Shown: piece after piece, positions 24,029-35,750 of the stretch
How the letters are laid out: every line of letters begins with the position of its first letter
Position numbering within the stretch: position 1 is the first letter of the stretch
Translations under genes and position numbers: made by a program
Assembly (NCBI GenBank): GCA_023853785.1
Contig: JAJIRX010000496.1
Span: forward strand, 186,001 to 250,000
Source of the DNA: Psilocybe azurescens
Taxonomy: Eukaryota > Basidiomycota > Agaricomycetes > Agaricales > Agrocybaceae
Reading direction: 5' to 3'
Length of the DNA stretch: 64,000 bases
The notes under the pieces: model-generated
Databases searched by the model: none
Seen by the model: only the letters and a program-made list of their open reading frames with translations
Told to the model about the DNA's origin: nothing

Positions 24029-25142
24029 CTAAGTTCCTTTCATCCGAAAGAGTCTGGTTAGCTCCTGAGGAACCATAAGTATCCGGTTCCATAGAAGCTT
24101 TGCAGAACCCTCCTCGTACCTTCTGAGGTCGCCAATGATGACCTCCGTCACATCATGAACAGGAACAGACTTCCAATCATGAGCGTATGTACTAAACTCG
24201 CGAAACTCTTTGGCCTTCAGAACGACATGCATATGGAGATGTGCTATACTCGCATCAGGCGCAGGATGGAAGTAAAAACCGAAGAGTTTGTCGACCGGTT
24301 GTGAACGGGCTCTACGGAGGCTTTGGTGGAATTGTTCGGCTGATTGACGCACATCATTTGTGGTTTTATCGAAGTCGTCAAGATGGTCTGGGGAATGAGT
24401 TTCGAGACTCTTCCGAGCAGCCGTGGCGCGGTTCTCTACTGCAGTCTGCAGCCAGACTGTGGTCTTGTCGATAGATTCAGGCGATTTCCAGAATCGCTTA
24501 AAATGAGCCAGCATCTCATCGATGATAGCAGTATCATCCATGGCGACGATGTTATAGACTGTAGCACGAGCATGAAATTTTATTCCAGTTGACCAATGAA
24601 AATAACATACTCCTGCTCTTGGGAATTACCAGGAGATGAACATAGGACATGCCTGCAGAAGGGGTTTTGTCCTTGACATCAGGGGTCCCATTTGGCGAGG
24701 TATTGTCTCATGTCGTGGCTTGCAGTGTTGCCTATCACGAGAGACTCCTCGCTTTCTGAGAGTACTTGAGCTGGATGATTTATCTTGAAATCCTGTACCC
24801 AAGTAGCTGAGAATTAGCATGCAGCAATCTACGGCACAACCAGGATGCGTACTGTAAAAAAGTGTCGCTCTTGTGCCATACTGATGTGCCACCGGGACAT
24901 TTCTTTCCAACAAGAGGTGGAGGAATTAACCCCTTTCTGGATGAGCATCCGCATTGGTTAGGACCCTTGGCCTCTCGATCCAATACATGTGTTCAGCTTG
25001 CCACTTACATCACGGTATAGCTATGCGCGTTATCATAGCGTGTGTAGGCCTCGAGATCGCTTGCTGCGTCTGGGTTACTTTTGAACTCTTTGCGTCTCTG
25101 AACAAACAAAGCTTTGGGATCTAAAGTGGATGTGGAAACCAT
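24029..25142 (-). CDS. HIT-like domain protein
   Basis: Probable nucleotide hydrolase or transferase of the histidine-triad superfamily. The last exon (24541 to 24029) encodes FGFYFHPAPDASIAHLHMHV, whose HxHxH (HLHMH) is the histidine-triad signature. The first exon starts at ATG 25142 (MVSTSTLDPKALFVQRRKEF) and ends at a GTAAGT donor near 25010. A middle exon encodes SYVHLLVIPKSRSM at about 24600-24655, also typical of HIT folds (substrate-side strand). One extra C in CCCCT near 24683 breaks the frame between QYLAKWDP and DVKDKTPS; this could be a sequencing error. Exon limits between 24700 and 25010 are uncertain. Exact substrate is unknown. Confidence 0.6.
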
Positions 25143-25873
25143 GGTATGGTTGCAAAGTATTACCGAGGGAAAGGATTGTGGATTTTAGAGCTTTGTGTGA
25201 GGACGCTGAGGGGTAAAATCAACAGGAGAAGTAGGGTCGTCCTGGTGCATACTATTAAAAGACTTTCTTCTTGCTGTCTTTTATGGATGGTAGGCTGTTC
25301 AGGGCTTCCTGTGAACGTGGAAGTCGTTCTAGTGCTAAGCAATCCAATGCTGTGTACATCCTAGTCATGCCATCACTTTTCGCACGCCGTTCACACAACT
25401 ACTTACCCGATTTGGGTTTTACGTACAACACAAAGACAGGACAATGATCATTGACACCCGTATACAAGTGCATACCTGTACTTCAGATATGGTTTGGCGA
25501 TCGGCTATTAGAACTGAGTCTCCAGCGCTGTGCTGCACTTCTCCGAGTCATACTACATGTATAAGAATAGAAGATAGATGGAGGCAAACGTCACAACATC
25601 ATCTTTCATCATACGGAGGCTTCAAGCCAGCTACCAGGCATTGAGAGCTCACACCAACAAAAAATTTGATGCACAAGAATTACTAGTGCTACTTAAAATT
25701 CAAATTCCCAGGGCTTTCAGCTAAATCCAACGAGACCCTTTCCCCATCAGTCAGCAGACAACGCACTAGAAAAAGGTCCAACCGAAATAACCCACATACG
25801 AGCGCCCGAAAACAACGTTTCTCTGTTGGACTGACCAGGGAGAAGATCGCTATAGTCCGATCCTATAGGCGTA
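25143..25873. other. No gene seen
   Basis: Upstream region of the HIT-like gene, up to the first MITE. Only short open frames without domain features. Confidence 0.55.
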
Positions 25874-26564
25874 CAGTCGCCGGACAATCAAACTCAACTA
25901 AAAAAATCAACTTTTATTGATGGCCCTAAAAACCATCGGAATCGATAGAATCCCATTTAAGGAGTTTCCTGACCAACTTTCAGCTCATCCTATCGAGCCG
26001 TTCCCCTTTAAATTACCAATTAAGGAATGCATACCCTAAAATATTGGCCGAACCCTTAAAAAAATCGGTAAAATCTTGAAAAATAGCGGAATCGCTTTCT
26101 TTTTTGAAGAGTGGGATGATCCCAAAGTATGGTGGGATTTTATTGAGCCGTTCCTCCCCAAAAAAATCCAAAATTCTATTACCTAAGCCACAAATCACGG
26201 ATTACTTATCGTAAGGCAAAGAAGAAGGCAAAGAGAAACATTACCGGCCTTCGGAATCAATCAAAAACAGCTTCCCATGTCCATCCTGTGATCCATGGCG
26301 ACCTTGATGAGCAATTTATATAACGATGAAGGATGGGGCGCCAACATCTAGCACCTGGATGCCATTATCAACCCAACTTAGGTACATAAAATGTCATTGA
26401 TTTTAGTCAAAAATTTGGCCGATCTAAACGGCTCGTGGGAAAAACTTCGGAGGTGTGTTTTTGACGTATTTCGATGAGCTGAACAAGAATCTGAAATCAG
26501 ATTCCCGAAAAATTGCCTGGCTGCCGAGATCACCAATTTGTCGAGTTTGATTGTCCGCTGACTG
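25874..26564 (+). mobile_element. Tc1-type MITE, copy A (CpG-rich)
   Basis: 691-bp element with inverted ends CAGTCGCCGGACAATCAAAC / GTTTGATTGTCCGCTGACTG, flanked by TA on both sides (25872-25873 and 26565-26566) as for Tc1/mariner. A nearly full-length copy lies inverted at 30103-30772. The plus strand encodes a conserved piece (FFFEEWDDPKVWWDFIEPF) at about 26095-26150, preceded in the same frame by one TAA. No transposase motif is present. Upstream in the same frame IPFKEFPDQLSAHPIEPF can be read. Confidence 0.8.
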
Positions 26565-27267
26565 TACTTCGGCAGGGCATACGGGGCTAACCGGAATGGA
26601 GCTGTACGGCAGGGTGCTGTTATATCGCTTGTAATAGTTAGTTAGGTCTGCATGGGGAGACATAACTCAACAAAAGAGACCCATTCCCATCCCATAGTTT
26701 TCCTCATCCCGCCCATGATTGTGTTAAATAACGCTCTCTGTAACTTAAGAGCGGTCGCACAAGGAATATGAGAGTACTCCGGGAAACATGGCTGATGAAA
26801 TGCCGTGGGATGCCTCCCAATCATATCCACTGAGCCTCCCGTTCTTGCCTACTAAAATTTAATTACTGTATACTCAAATATTAGTAGTTATCCGGGAGGT
26901 GAGGTGTATGTGGATCTATAAATATATTGTTAATAGCAGTCTACAGTACTACACGTGTCTGCAAAAGAATCAGCCGTCAGATTTGACAATGGGACGCGAT
27001 ACGGCTGGAGGCCGAACGCTTGATGCGAGCGCGCTGAATACCGTTATTCGGATCTGCCGTGATGAGACAAGAAGTCAAGCTCAAACTTCAATGATTTATC
27101 GCAATCTCACTGAAGTGTTGCATGAGTTCAGTAACTATTAGCACGCGATTCGAGTCTGGGATCGTCCGCCAACACAGCTCTATCATGAGATCAACTCCGT
27201 TCTCGTAATTCTACGAGTTTAAGTCCGCTGAAGCTGCACGGATCTTGGGCTGACGACCTTTAATCTT

Positions 27268-27632
27268 TGAGGCAGATTTGCTATCTGTAAGGTACATACA
27301 CACGCACGACTGAAGTTGAGAACTTAGGGCCACTCTCAGCGTCGACAGCTCGGCTGTAAGTGCGCAGCTGGCAGATGCTCTAATCAGCGGGTATGTAGAT
27401 AGTTCGAAAGCTCGCTCACAAAGTGGCGTTGCAGCGGGCGCTGACAGAGTAACTTCACCAATAGAAAGGCGCAGAAAATTTCTTGACGAAAATCTGTTCG
27501 CGTGATCTGTGGTGATGTTGTTAGTGCCATTAGATCCCGGCATTCCTGAACCCCATATCTTTCTAGTCATACAAGAAGGATGGACAAAGAGAATTCTCAC
27601 TCAGACCGCTAGCCGTCCGGTCGTTACAACTT
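27268..27632 (-). other. 365-bp segment present only in copy 1
   Basis: Relative to copy 2, 365 bp sit between TAATCTT and GCAGTCC; CTT occurs at both junctions. On the minus strand a 130-codon frame (27600 to 27211) runs through it and into shared sequence, ending IKGRQPKIRAASADL. It may therefore be original sequence deleted from copy 2 rather than an insertion. No domain recognised. Confidence 0.5.
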
Positions 27633-28128
27633 GCAGTCCTGCTTTGATTTGGATGTCGATCCGGACTGAAACGTAGTAATAGTGTCGTAGTGGAACTTGA
27701 ATTGACCAATACTGAGGGTTAAAACCTCAACCCAGCCTTCCAATAGCAAGATGCGATACTCTTTCTCTCAACACCCTGCTGGATCAGTTAGCCAAAAAAG
27801 GCTTAATGATGGGCGCACCAACACATCTCAACACATTTTTTTAGAAAAGGAAAGCCTCGGACATTTCTCTCGGAGAATTGTTTTAAGCAGAAGAGATGCT
27901 ATGTTCGAATTCACTCCAGAGCTGAGAAAGCGCTCATGGTGATGTTCTTGAAACCAACTGTTAGATCCCCCGGAATCCTGAAGGTTGTGGCACTCTGCTC
28001 ACACCAGTAGCCGGACAAAGATGGGGGCACAATAAATCGCCAGTCAATATAGTCATTAATTTAGCTTGGGCGTCGATCCGACTTAGTCGTGAATAGGTTA
28101 GTAGTTCATAGAAATACAAGCGCACGAA

Positions 28129-29211
28129 TCAGCAGATTATACAGTCAGCTTCCGATTTCCCAAGACGAGCCTCAAGCCGACCTCGAAGCTTCTCATCCCG
28201 GGGCCAATGTAAGGGTTGTTTCTAAAAGAAGAGATGTAAGAATAGTTCCTGGAAATGTCGGCGATAATACACACCCGTACTGAAGATTGGCACCCATAGT
28301 GCTTTCTTCCAGCGAGACGACGATACTCTTCCCCGCAGAGCTCCTCCTTGACCCTGTCGCAGCTTCTATTTGCTCATTCGACTTTAGAAGAATAGAAATG
28401 GCATTTTGGAATTAGGTTCGGAATAAGAGAGCGATTTGGGAAGTCGAAAGAAGGGGAAGAAGATGGTGGGTCATTTGTGGATGATCCAGGGGATTCGGGG
28501 TATCCATATTTACAGAAGGTGATTTAGCTTCCGGGATAAGCAGCCTAGCTTGCACGTATGTCGGCGGACTAGTTTCGATCAGCGAAAGAGAAATACACCA
28601 TGAGCCTACACGCGGTTCCACAGAAGCTCTGTAACGCCCGGGGCTCTGGGGCTATGAAAAAGGCGAAGTCGCCACATTCTACCTGGCATCAAGACGATTT
28701 CAGTCAATACATATTAAAAGATAACTGAAACAAACTAGGGACCAACTTCTTGCGATAAATTCAATCGCGATCTGTTTTGAGACCACCATGCGCTTATGAA
28801 AATGTGGAATCACAAAATTCACTGCAAACGATCCCCCTCCTTCTCCCGGGATATCTTCCAGCTCTACCTCTTCTGGGGGTATTGTTCCTCCGAGTAGCAT
28901 TTGGTCAGCCCCAGAAACCGGTGCGAACTCTGGTGACAGTCTCAAGCGTTGAAATAACGCCCTGATCTGAGGTATTAAGACAAGCGAGGGCGTACTTCTG
29001 CCACTGTCGCCCTGGTTGAGCCGGAGTCGCATAGGGTATTAAAGCGGTGAGGAGATCGGGACATTGCACATCTTCCTTTCTTGATGTTCATCTGGCGGTC
29101 TTTTGACGATTGCCCAGTACAAAGGGGTGTGGTTCTCTATAGTGTATCGTAAGAAGGAGGTGCATCAGTAGGCGTAGGATCGTCCGGTAGAGGCTGTCTG
29201 TCGATAATCAT
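28129..29211 (-). pseudogene. Ankyrin-like conserved protein, copy 1 (internally deleted)
   Basis: Starts at ATG 29211 (MIIDRQPLP) and ends at TGA 28129-28131 after LGKSEADCIIC. A deletion of about 350 bp near 29135 removes most of the N-terminal half present in copy 2, and two extra bases in GGCCCCGGG near 28200 break the last exon. At the site of copy 2's frame break (29125), copy 1 reads correctly (HTPLYWAIV). The middle (FQRLRLSPEFAPVSGADQML, FAVNFVIPHFHKRMVVSKQI) matches copy 2. A short intron between about 28190 and 28260 is likely (GTGTGT..TTTTAG). From memory this family is widespread in Agaricomycetes; its function is unknown. Confidence 0.6.
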
Positions 29212-30102
29212 GTGTGACTGCGGGTGCTAGGTATGGGCTTTCGAACAAGAAGAGAGTCGGTCTGAATCGAATATGCTAGAGCCTTTGAATGCTTCACGCT
29301 GCTGTGGACGCCTCGCGAGGCAGATGAGTAGAAGCTGCGCACCCCAATGTTATGAATTGTCAGCTACCGACTGGGCCTTGATGGAGAGGAGAGGTTCGAT
29401 TTTGCTAGGAATATGTACGTGGGATTGGCCAACCAATTATTATATGAATCGGATGAGCGTGTGGCGATGCAGTACCGCCCTGAGCCAGCGACCATGTGAC
29501 GACTCGACGCTGAAGATACGCGCGTGCCCGGCAACACCAACGTGCGCTTCAGCCCTGCTTGTCGGACATCTAACTCGATAGACTGAAAGCGTCTCCTTCG
29601 AATTCAGTGCTGGAGAGGCTGTGAGTAAATGCCTGACAGTAGGCTGAGCTGCAACTCCTGTAGGTATATAAAAACTAGAGTGATACGGCCATCCGTCAAC
29701 ATTTTTAGCACGTCTGATTTACTTACTGCGGAAGTGCTGTGCCGCGTATTGCTTTTTCCTGAAAAAGTCGCGAAGAGAAATTTAGACAGACTTGTAAGTT
29801 GTAGTCCGTGGGATTAGACACCGAATTTCAAGGTCGGGTCCACGAAAAGCACCAAGTAGATACATAAAAGGCGGGCTAGAATTGGACAAATCATGGACGA
29901 ACTTACCAAATGGGCGGGAGCTGAGTCGGGTATGTAGCCATGACGATCACAGAGGGAGAACGAGTTCGGTGGAACGCAAAAGAAAGAAACTCTTTCTGAC
30001 ATAGGAACTGAATTGAACATATAAATTCCACGAAGCAAGTATGTCATAACTCGAACCGTGCGTAGTATTCATCCCATCTCTGCCTTCTTTCTGTTAGAGT
30101 TA

Positions 30103-30772
30103 CAGTTGTGGACAATCAAACTCGACTAATTGGTGATCTCGGCAGCCAAGCAATTTTTCGGAAATCTGATTTCAGATTCTTGTTCAGCTCGTCGAAATAT
30201 GTCAAAAACACACCTCCGAAAATTTTCCTATGAGCCGTTTAGATCGGCCAAATTTTTGACTAAAATCAATGACATTTTATGTACCTAAGTTGGGTTGATA
30301 ATGGCATCCAGGTGCTAAATATTAGCGTCCCATCCTTCAGTGTTATCTAATTGCTCATCAAGGTTGCTATGGATCACAGGATGGACATGGGAAGCTGTTT
30401 TTGATTGATTCCAAAGGCTGGTAATGTTTCTCTTTGCTTTCTTCTTTGCCTTATGAGTGATTTGTGGCTTAGGCAATAGGATTTTGGGAATTTTTTTGGG
30501 GAGGAACGGCTCAATAAAATCCCACCAAACTTTGGGATCATCCCACTCTTCAAAAAAGAAAGTGATTCTGCTATTTTTCAAGATTTTCTAAGGGTCTGGC
30601 CAATATTTTAAGGTATGCATTCCTTAATTGGTAATTTAAAGAGGAACAGCTCGATAGGATGAGGTGAAAGTTGGTCAGGAAGCTCCTTAAATGGGATTCT
30701 ACTGATTCTGATGGTTTTTGGGACCATCAATAAAAGTTGATTTTTTTAGTTGAGTTTGTTTGTCCGTGACTG
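30103..30772 (-). mobile_element. Tc1-type MITE, copy B (partly CpG-decayed)
   Basis: 670 bp, inverted relative to copy A, flanked by TA (30101-30102, 30773-30774). It lies inside the CDK8 copy at a TA that is single in the source gene, so insertion and target duplication are directly visible. Its minus strand encodes an 88-codon frame (30581 to 30315) with FFFEEWDDPKVWWDFIEPF as in copy A. Bases 30103-30300 retain most CpG; from about 30330 to the right end nearly all CpG seen in copy A are lost. Confidence 0.88.
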
Positions 30773-32586
30773 TACCACTGGAAGGCTGATCTCCATATAG
30801 CCCACCACCACTCAGGCTTGCAAAGCTAGCAGTGCTCCCTGGCTTGAATGTGATTGTCCAAATGGAGCACCCATGTGACCATGACCTTGATGTGATGTGT
30901 TCTGTGGTAATGGAACCATTAACGGTGCCTTGTCTTGGGTAATTCTTCTCCAGGGAGAGATTTGATATGATGCAAGTGTCTTGAATGCACTAAAGAGAAT
31001 CAAAGCAGGTTATTATCTGGAAGGTGATGGGAAATAAGGAGGTACATACTTCCAAGTGGGTTTTGGATCCTCTTGGAACCATTTGTGGTGCAGAGCGTCT
31101 TTAGCTGTGAGTTGTTCTTTGGGGTTGTAAAGGAATAGCTGATGGAGAAGATCATAGCCATTAGAATTGTGCAACCTTGAGTTGAACCGTTCATAAAGTC
31201 AGTTTGTGAAACTGAGAAATAATGAGTAATTTGGTAGTTCTGCTTGACATATATACATACTGGTCAAGATGTTTCATGCTTTGTTACTCCAGCATATCCA
31301 CCACACCTGGCCAGTCTTTCTCTGGATTCTTTTAGCATCAAAAATGTGAACAACAAAAGTACAAAGTGACCTTCGGGAGTGCCGATCACCTCAAAGATCT
31401 TGAGCAATTGGTCTTGTTGAAATGGAATGTTCTTTTTGAATCCAACTTTGTTTCTTTGCCTTTGAAAATAGAATGTAAGCTGACCAGCTTGGCCATAACA
31501 CATCCGATAGCCCAGCAATCAATGGCTTTGGTGTAATGTTTAGTGCCCATAAGAAGTTCAGGGGCATGATACCAGATTGTTACAATGACCTTATCTCCAG
31601 CAAAAAGAGGTTGGAGGGCTCATAAATGAGTCATACAAGACCCAAATCACCAATTTTGATGACCCCTCTAGCTGTGATGAGGATATTGGCTGCTTTGAGA
31701 TCACGATGGAGGATATGACATGAATGTAGATAGATCAGCCCATTGATGAGCTGGTACACCATGGATTCAGAACACCCTGACTAATAGGGGCCTGTAAAGT
31801 TTGAGAATGGTGGTGAATAACTTGCTAAATGTATGTGATTACAAGAAAATGGGGGTGACATAAACTGAAATGCACAAGAAAATCATGCTCTGTGTATTCA
31901 AAGACCATATAGATTGATTTATCTTCAAGATTATCTCTTTAAAAGCAACTATATTCTCATGGTTTATTTCTCTATTCAAATGACTTTATCGCATTAACCA
32001 ATGGATTGATTCAAAGGGTAATAGATACACACTGCAATCTTGCAAATTGCACTTTGGCTTATTCCTGTGTAAGTTATAATGTCCTCTTCTTTATCTGGTT
32101 TAAATTTCTTTATTGCATGGATCGTTCCATTGTCCTCTACTAAGCTTTGAGCTTTGTAGACCTGGCTGTATGTGCCAGAAGAGATGAAGCCTAGGATGTA
32201 GTGCTTGGAAGTCCAGTCACAAGACTGGAAAAGACCAAGGCTGGACCAGACTTGGACTGAGAAAGACTGCAAAATATTAGGACTGATGAAGACTGTAACC
32301 GCGGTCCAGTCCACAGTCCATCAGAATTTCAAAATTATGTGGACCAACTAAAAACTGGTTTTAACTGGTCCCAACTGGTCTCCTGGGCTACAGAAATTCA
32401 TGAAGGTGCGTATATTCAATTGATTTTGGACAATCCAAAAATCATAATTTTTGGTGCAGAACTAAGAAAGTTATGGCTAAATTTGGTGATTTAAGCAACA
32501 TTTTGTGTAAGTCAATTAACTATCTACTCTAAGAGACATTATTGATCTTGTTTTGCCTGTTAAATCTCTGTTGAGATGATGAATGG

Positions 32587-33229
32587 TCAAAAAAGTGACC
32601 GGACACCACGTTTGACCACAACAGCTGGTTCGACTTTCTTTATTTTTGGTGGATGGGAAGATAATATGGAACATAGTATATTCTGAAAGGCTTTTAATAA
32701 TTGGATGAAATCTAACTGAGAAATGTGGCTATTGCTCTTTCTTCACATGAGGGGGGAATCATCAGAAATTTTATTTAAGACCTAAAATTTTTACAGGAGC
32801 TAGAGGGGGTTAATCTAAGTATGGGATAACTTGAATCATGAGTATAACTTTTTTTGTCGAGGGAGATATAAGGCAGGCAACCTGCTTCATATTGTGTGAA
32901 AATAGCAATTATGAGTAAAAACACTGTACTTGTGACCTGCATATCTCATTGAGAAATGAAGATATGAACTTGAGACAACTTGTCCCACTCTTCAAATATA
33001 TATGTCTGTATCCTCCCAAAGAATGAGCTCTCAAAAAATTTCTTACAAATTTCCCTCCTCCGTAGAAGGGGAAATAGTCATATTTCTTGGTCAGATTTTA
33101 TCCGAATATTATAAAATTTTGAAAATTTACTATGTTCTATATAGTCCTTGTATCCACCAAAAATGAAGAAAATAGAACATACAGTTGTGGCTGAATGTGG
33201 TGTCCGGTCACTTTTTGGCCACGAGTACA
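32587..33229. mobile_element. MITE remnant with inverted ends
   Basis: The ends share GACCGGACACCAC preceded by a run of A (CAAAAAGTGACC) in inverted orientation: near 32590-32625 and 33190-33225. The right end reads TACTCGTGGCCAAAAAGTGA on the minus strand, which looks like a Tc1/mariner terminus with TA. The left end is degraded. No coding frame. Confidence 0.5.
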
Positions 33230-33689
33230 ATGTCAATGCTATTAATTCATAGATAACATATGTGCAGTAAATACTTAAGTAGAAATGTTGCCAGAAATGT
33301 TGCAAAGACTGGTTTGTGACTGGTTTGGAACCAGTCTGGACCAGCTGCAAGACTGCAAAAACTGCCCAAGACCACTGAAAGGGTGTAAACCATTCTGAGC
33401 TTACAATTCATAGTGAGACACAGAGGCCCTTATTTTTGCAATTGTTATCTGTAATAAGCTAGTACATTATACTAGTGAAGGGTAGGAGATATGCCAGGCT
33501 ATTAGGCTTTGAGGCTTCACTTCCTAGTGGGCCAACGAGCATAGTAAACCCTACAAACTAACTAAGGGATAGTGTGGCCTATTAATCAGTGCTATGAATC
33601 AAAGACTACCTTTAGTTTCCTACACAGCTATCAAAGCAACCCTCACCGAGTGCCCAAGGTGATCACCCACCCCATTGATCATGCTATTA

Positions 33690-34457
33690 CACTGCTGGCA
33701 CCGACTAGTGTAAGTAAAACTTGCTTGAATTAAATACAGAACTTATGTAAGAATTGCTGTAAGTATGACATACAGCACTTCTGTTTGAAAATAATACAGA
33801 TAACAAACAGATATTCTGTTTGGTGGCTGTAAGTTAAACAAACAGTATTTCTGTTTCTAAGCTGTAAGTCAATAATACACCCGAATAAAGAGAATTTCTA
33901 TTCTTTGTCTGTTTGTTAAATATACAGAATAGCTGTATGTAATTGCTGTATGTAAAACATACAGATATTGTGTATGTAATTGCTGTATGTTATACAAACA
34001 CAAGTTCTGTAAAGAAATTTTACAGTCAAAGTACAGAATTTCTGTATATAATTGCTGTATGTAAAACTTACACCAAAATATACCTGAGCGAGTCAAATAC
34101 TGTATATTTTGGTGTAAGTTTTACATACAGCAATTATATACAGAAATTCTGTACTTTGACTGTAAATTTCTTACAGAACTTGTGTTTGTATAACATACAG
34201 CAATTACATACAGCTATTCTGTATATTTAACAAACAGACAAAGAATAGAAATTCTCTTTATTCGGGTGTATTATTGACTTACAGCTTAGAAACAGAAATA
34301 CTGTTTGTTTAACTTACAGCCACCAAACAGAATATCTGTTTGTTATCTGTATTATTTTCAAACAGAAGTGCTGTATGTCATACTTACAGCAATTCTTACA
34401 TAAGTTCTGTATTTAATTCGCTGTAAGTTTTACTTACACTGGTCGGCGCCAGCAGTG
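33690..34457. mobile_element. Palindromic CACTA-like MITE
   Basis: 768-bp element that is one large palindrome with arms of about 375 bp meeting near 34085. Termini are CACTGCTGG / CCAGCAGTG, flanked by the 3-bp duplication TTA (33687-33689 and 34458-34460). CACT-type ends with a 3-bp duplication fit the CACTA/CMC superfamily. The arms are filled with CTGTATGT/ACATACAG motifs, many as GCTGTATGTAAAACATACAG-like inverted pairs, probable transposase binding sites (inference). No coding sequence. Confidence 0.78.
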
Positions 34458-34804
34458 TTAGTCCCATGCAAGGAAGAACTCCTAAGAAGTGACCTTGGCT
34501 TTTACAAGGGGTAACACCCATCAGTCTCTTACCAAGTGATGGAAACCTTATTAATTAGCAAAAGCGATCACTGTGTCCAGGCCTCACAAAGGCTGTTCAC
34601 TAAATTAGGTAATCAACTGCTTGGGGATCAGACATCACTGTGCCACACAGGGGATCGCCCCATGGACCGAATGTATTGGCAATTGAAGTCTTGTGTACAA
34701 CTCAGCATATGGCAGTCTACTAGATCCAACTATAAAAACTTGTAATTTGCAATGCAGCCAATGTGAGTGAGGGATCGTCCAGTCAGTGATTGCCACACAA
34801 TACT

Positions 34805-35750
34805 CGTGGGATCAAAAGTGATTGTGATTATGTAATCTGATGCCATTTTGAATGATTTTCATCAACAATAAAAGTGTTCGTTCTTTGAAACTGGAAGTGC
34901 TAAGGGGCTATAATTCTGGGAAGGCATACATGTGCTATTCTAAAACATCTCTGTAAAATTTTGAGCCAGAACACTGGTTAGAAACATAAGGAGAAGTGAA
35001 TCTTCAAAATTGAGCACTCTGGGGTGCTCAAGAAAAGTCTATGTCAATGAAATCATTTTGAGGTTATAAAGAAGACATATAAATAGGGTAAAGGACTAAT
35101 AGTATTCCTACAAGTGCCCATACAAAGTATCAAGATTTCCCATACATGCCTGAATGAAATATTGACCATTCAAAATAAATGGCTAATGAATCAATAATCT
35201 TACTGGATAGCTTTCTGTTTGAGTAGCACTCTCTGAACATAATTTTGACATATAGAAATACATTTAGGCTGAGGGTACCCAGATTAACAGTCTCCATTAA
35301 TTCTAGCTCTATAGCTCATGGTTTCTGTCTCTAATAGTCCTTATGGCCTTTGAGATGTTGTTTGCCCCAGTCTTGATTAAAGTTCGGTAGATGATTCCTG
35401 TTTCAAAAGTTCATATCTTACCTCAATATTTGAAAAAAAATTCACAGACATACTCAGATATTTTCTCACTTTACACACTCTGTTTGTAACCTCAGAAAGA
35501 TTTTATTGACACAAAACTTTCACAAGCACTCAAAAGTACATAAATTGAAAGACTTGCTTCTCCCCGAGTTTCCAGCCATTATTTTGGATCAAAATTCTAT
35601 ATCTACACTCCAAAAATAGCACAGATATTATTTCGTAAAATTATAATCACTTAGCTCAAACGGTTTCAAAGAATGAGCTGTTTTGTTGTTGACGAAGATT
35701 GCCCAAAACACTATCAGATTATATAATCGCGATCACTTTTTGATCCCACG
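34805..35750. mobile_element. Foldback-type element with long imperfect inverted arms
   Basis: Left end CGTGGGATCAAAAGTGATTG and right end reading CGTGGGATCAAAAAGTGATC on the other strand. Similarity between the arms continues inward for roughly 250 bp with many mismatches. Flanks CAATACT (34798-34804) and CAGTACT (35751-35757) may be a 7-bp target duplication with one change. No coding frame. Superfamily not assigned. Confidence 0.55.

Larger units (their letters stand above)
26920..29925 (+). repeat. Segmental duplication, copy 1
   Basis: About 3 kb, directly repeated at 47745-50725. Shared landmarks, in the same order: ATACGGCTGGAGGC, GATGCGATACTCTTTCTC, TCCGATTTCCCAAG, ACGATCCCCCTCCTTCTCCC, GTGATACGGCCATC. 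Copy 1 has 365 bp (27268-27632) that copy 2 lacks, and lacks about 350 bp present in copy 2 (49608-49957). A decayed CDK8 copy is joined to its right end. The duplication carries an ankyrin-like gene (minus) in both copies and an unrecognised minus-strand frame (LEDWAKVLTLDMGQFKF in copy 2). Confidence 0.9.
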
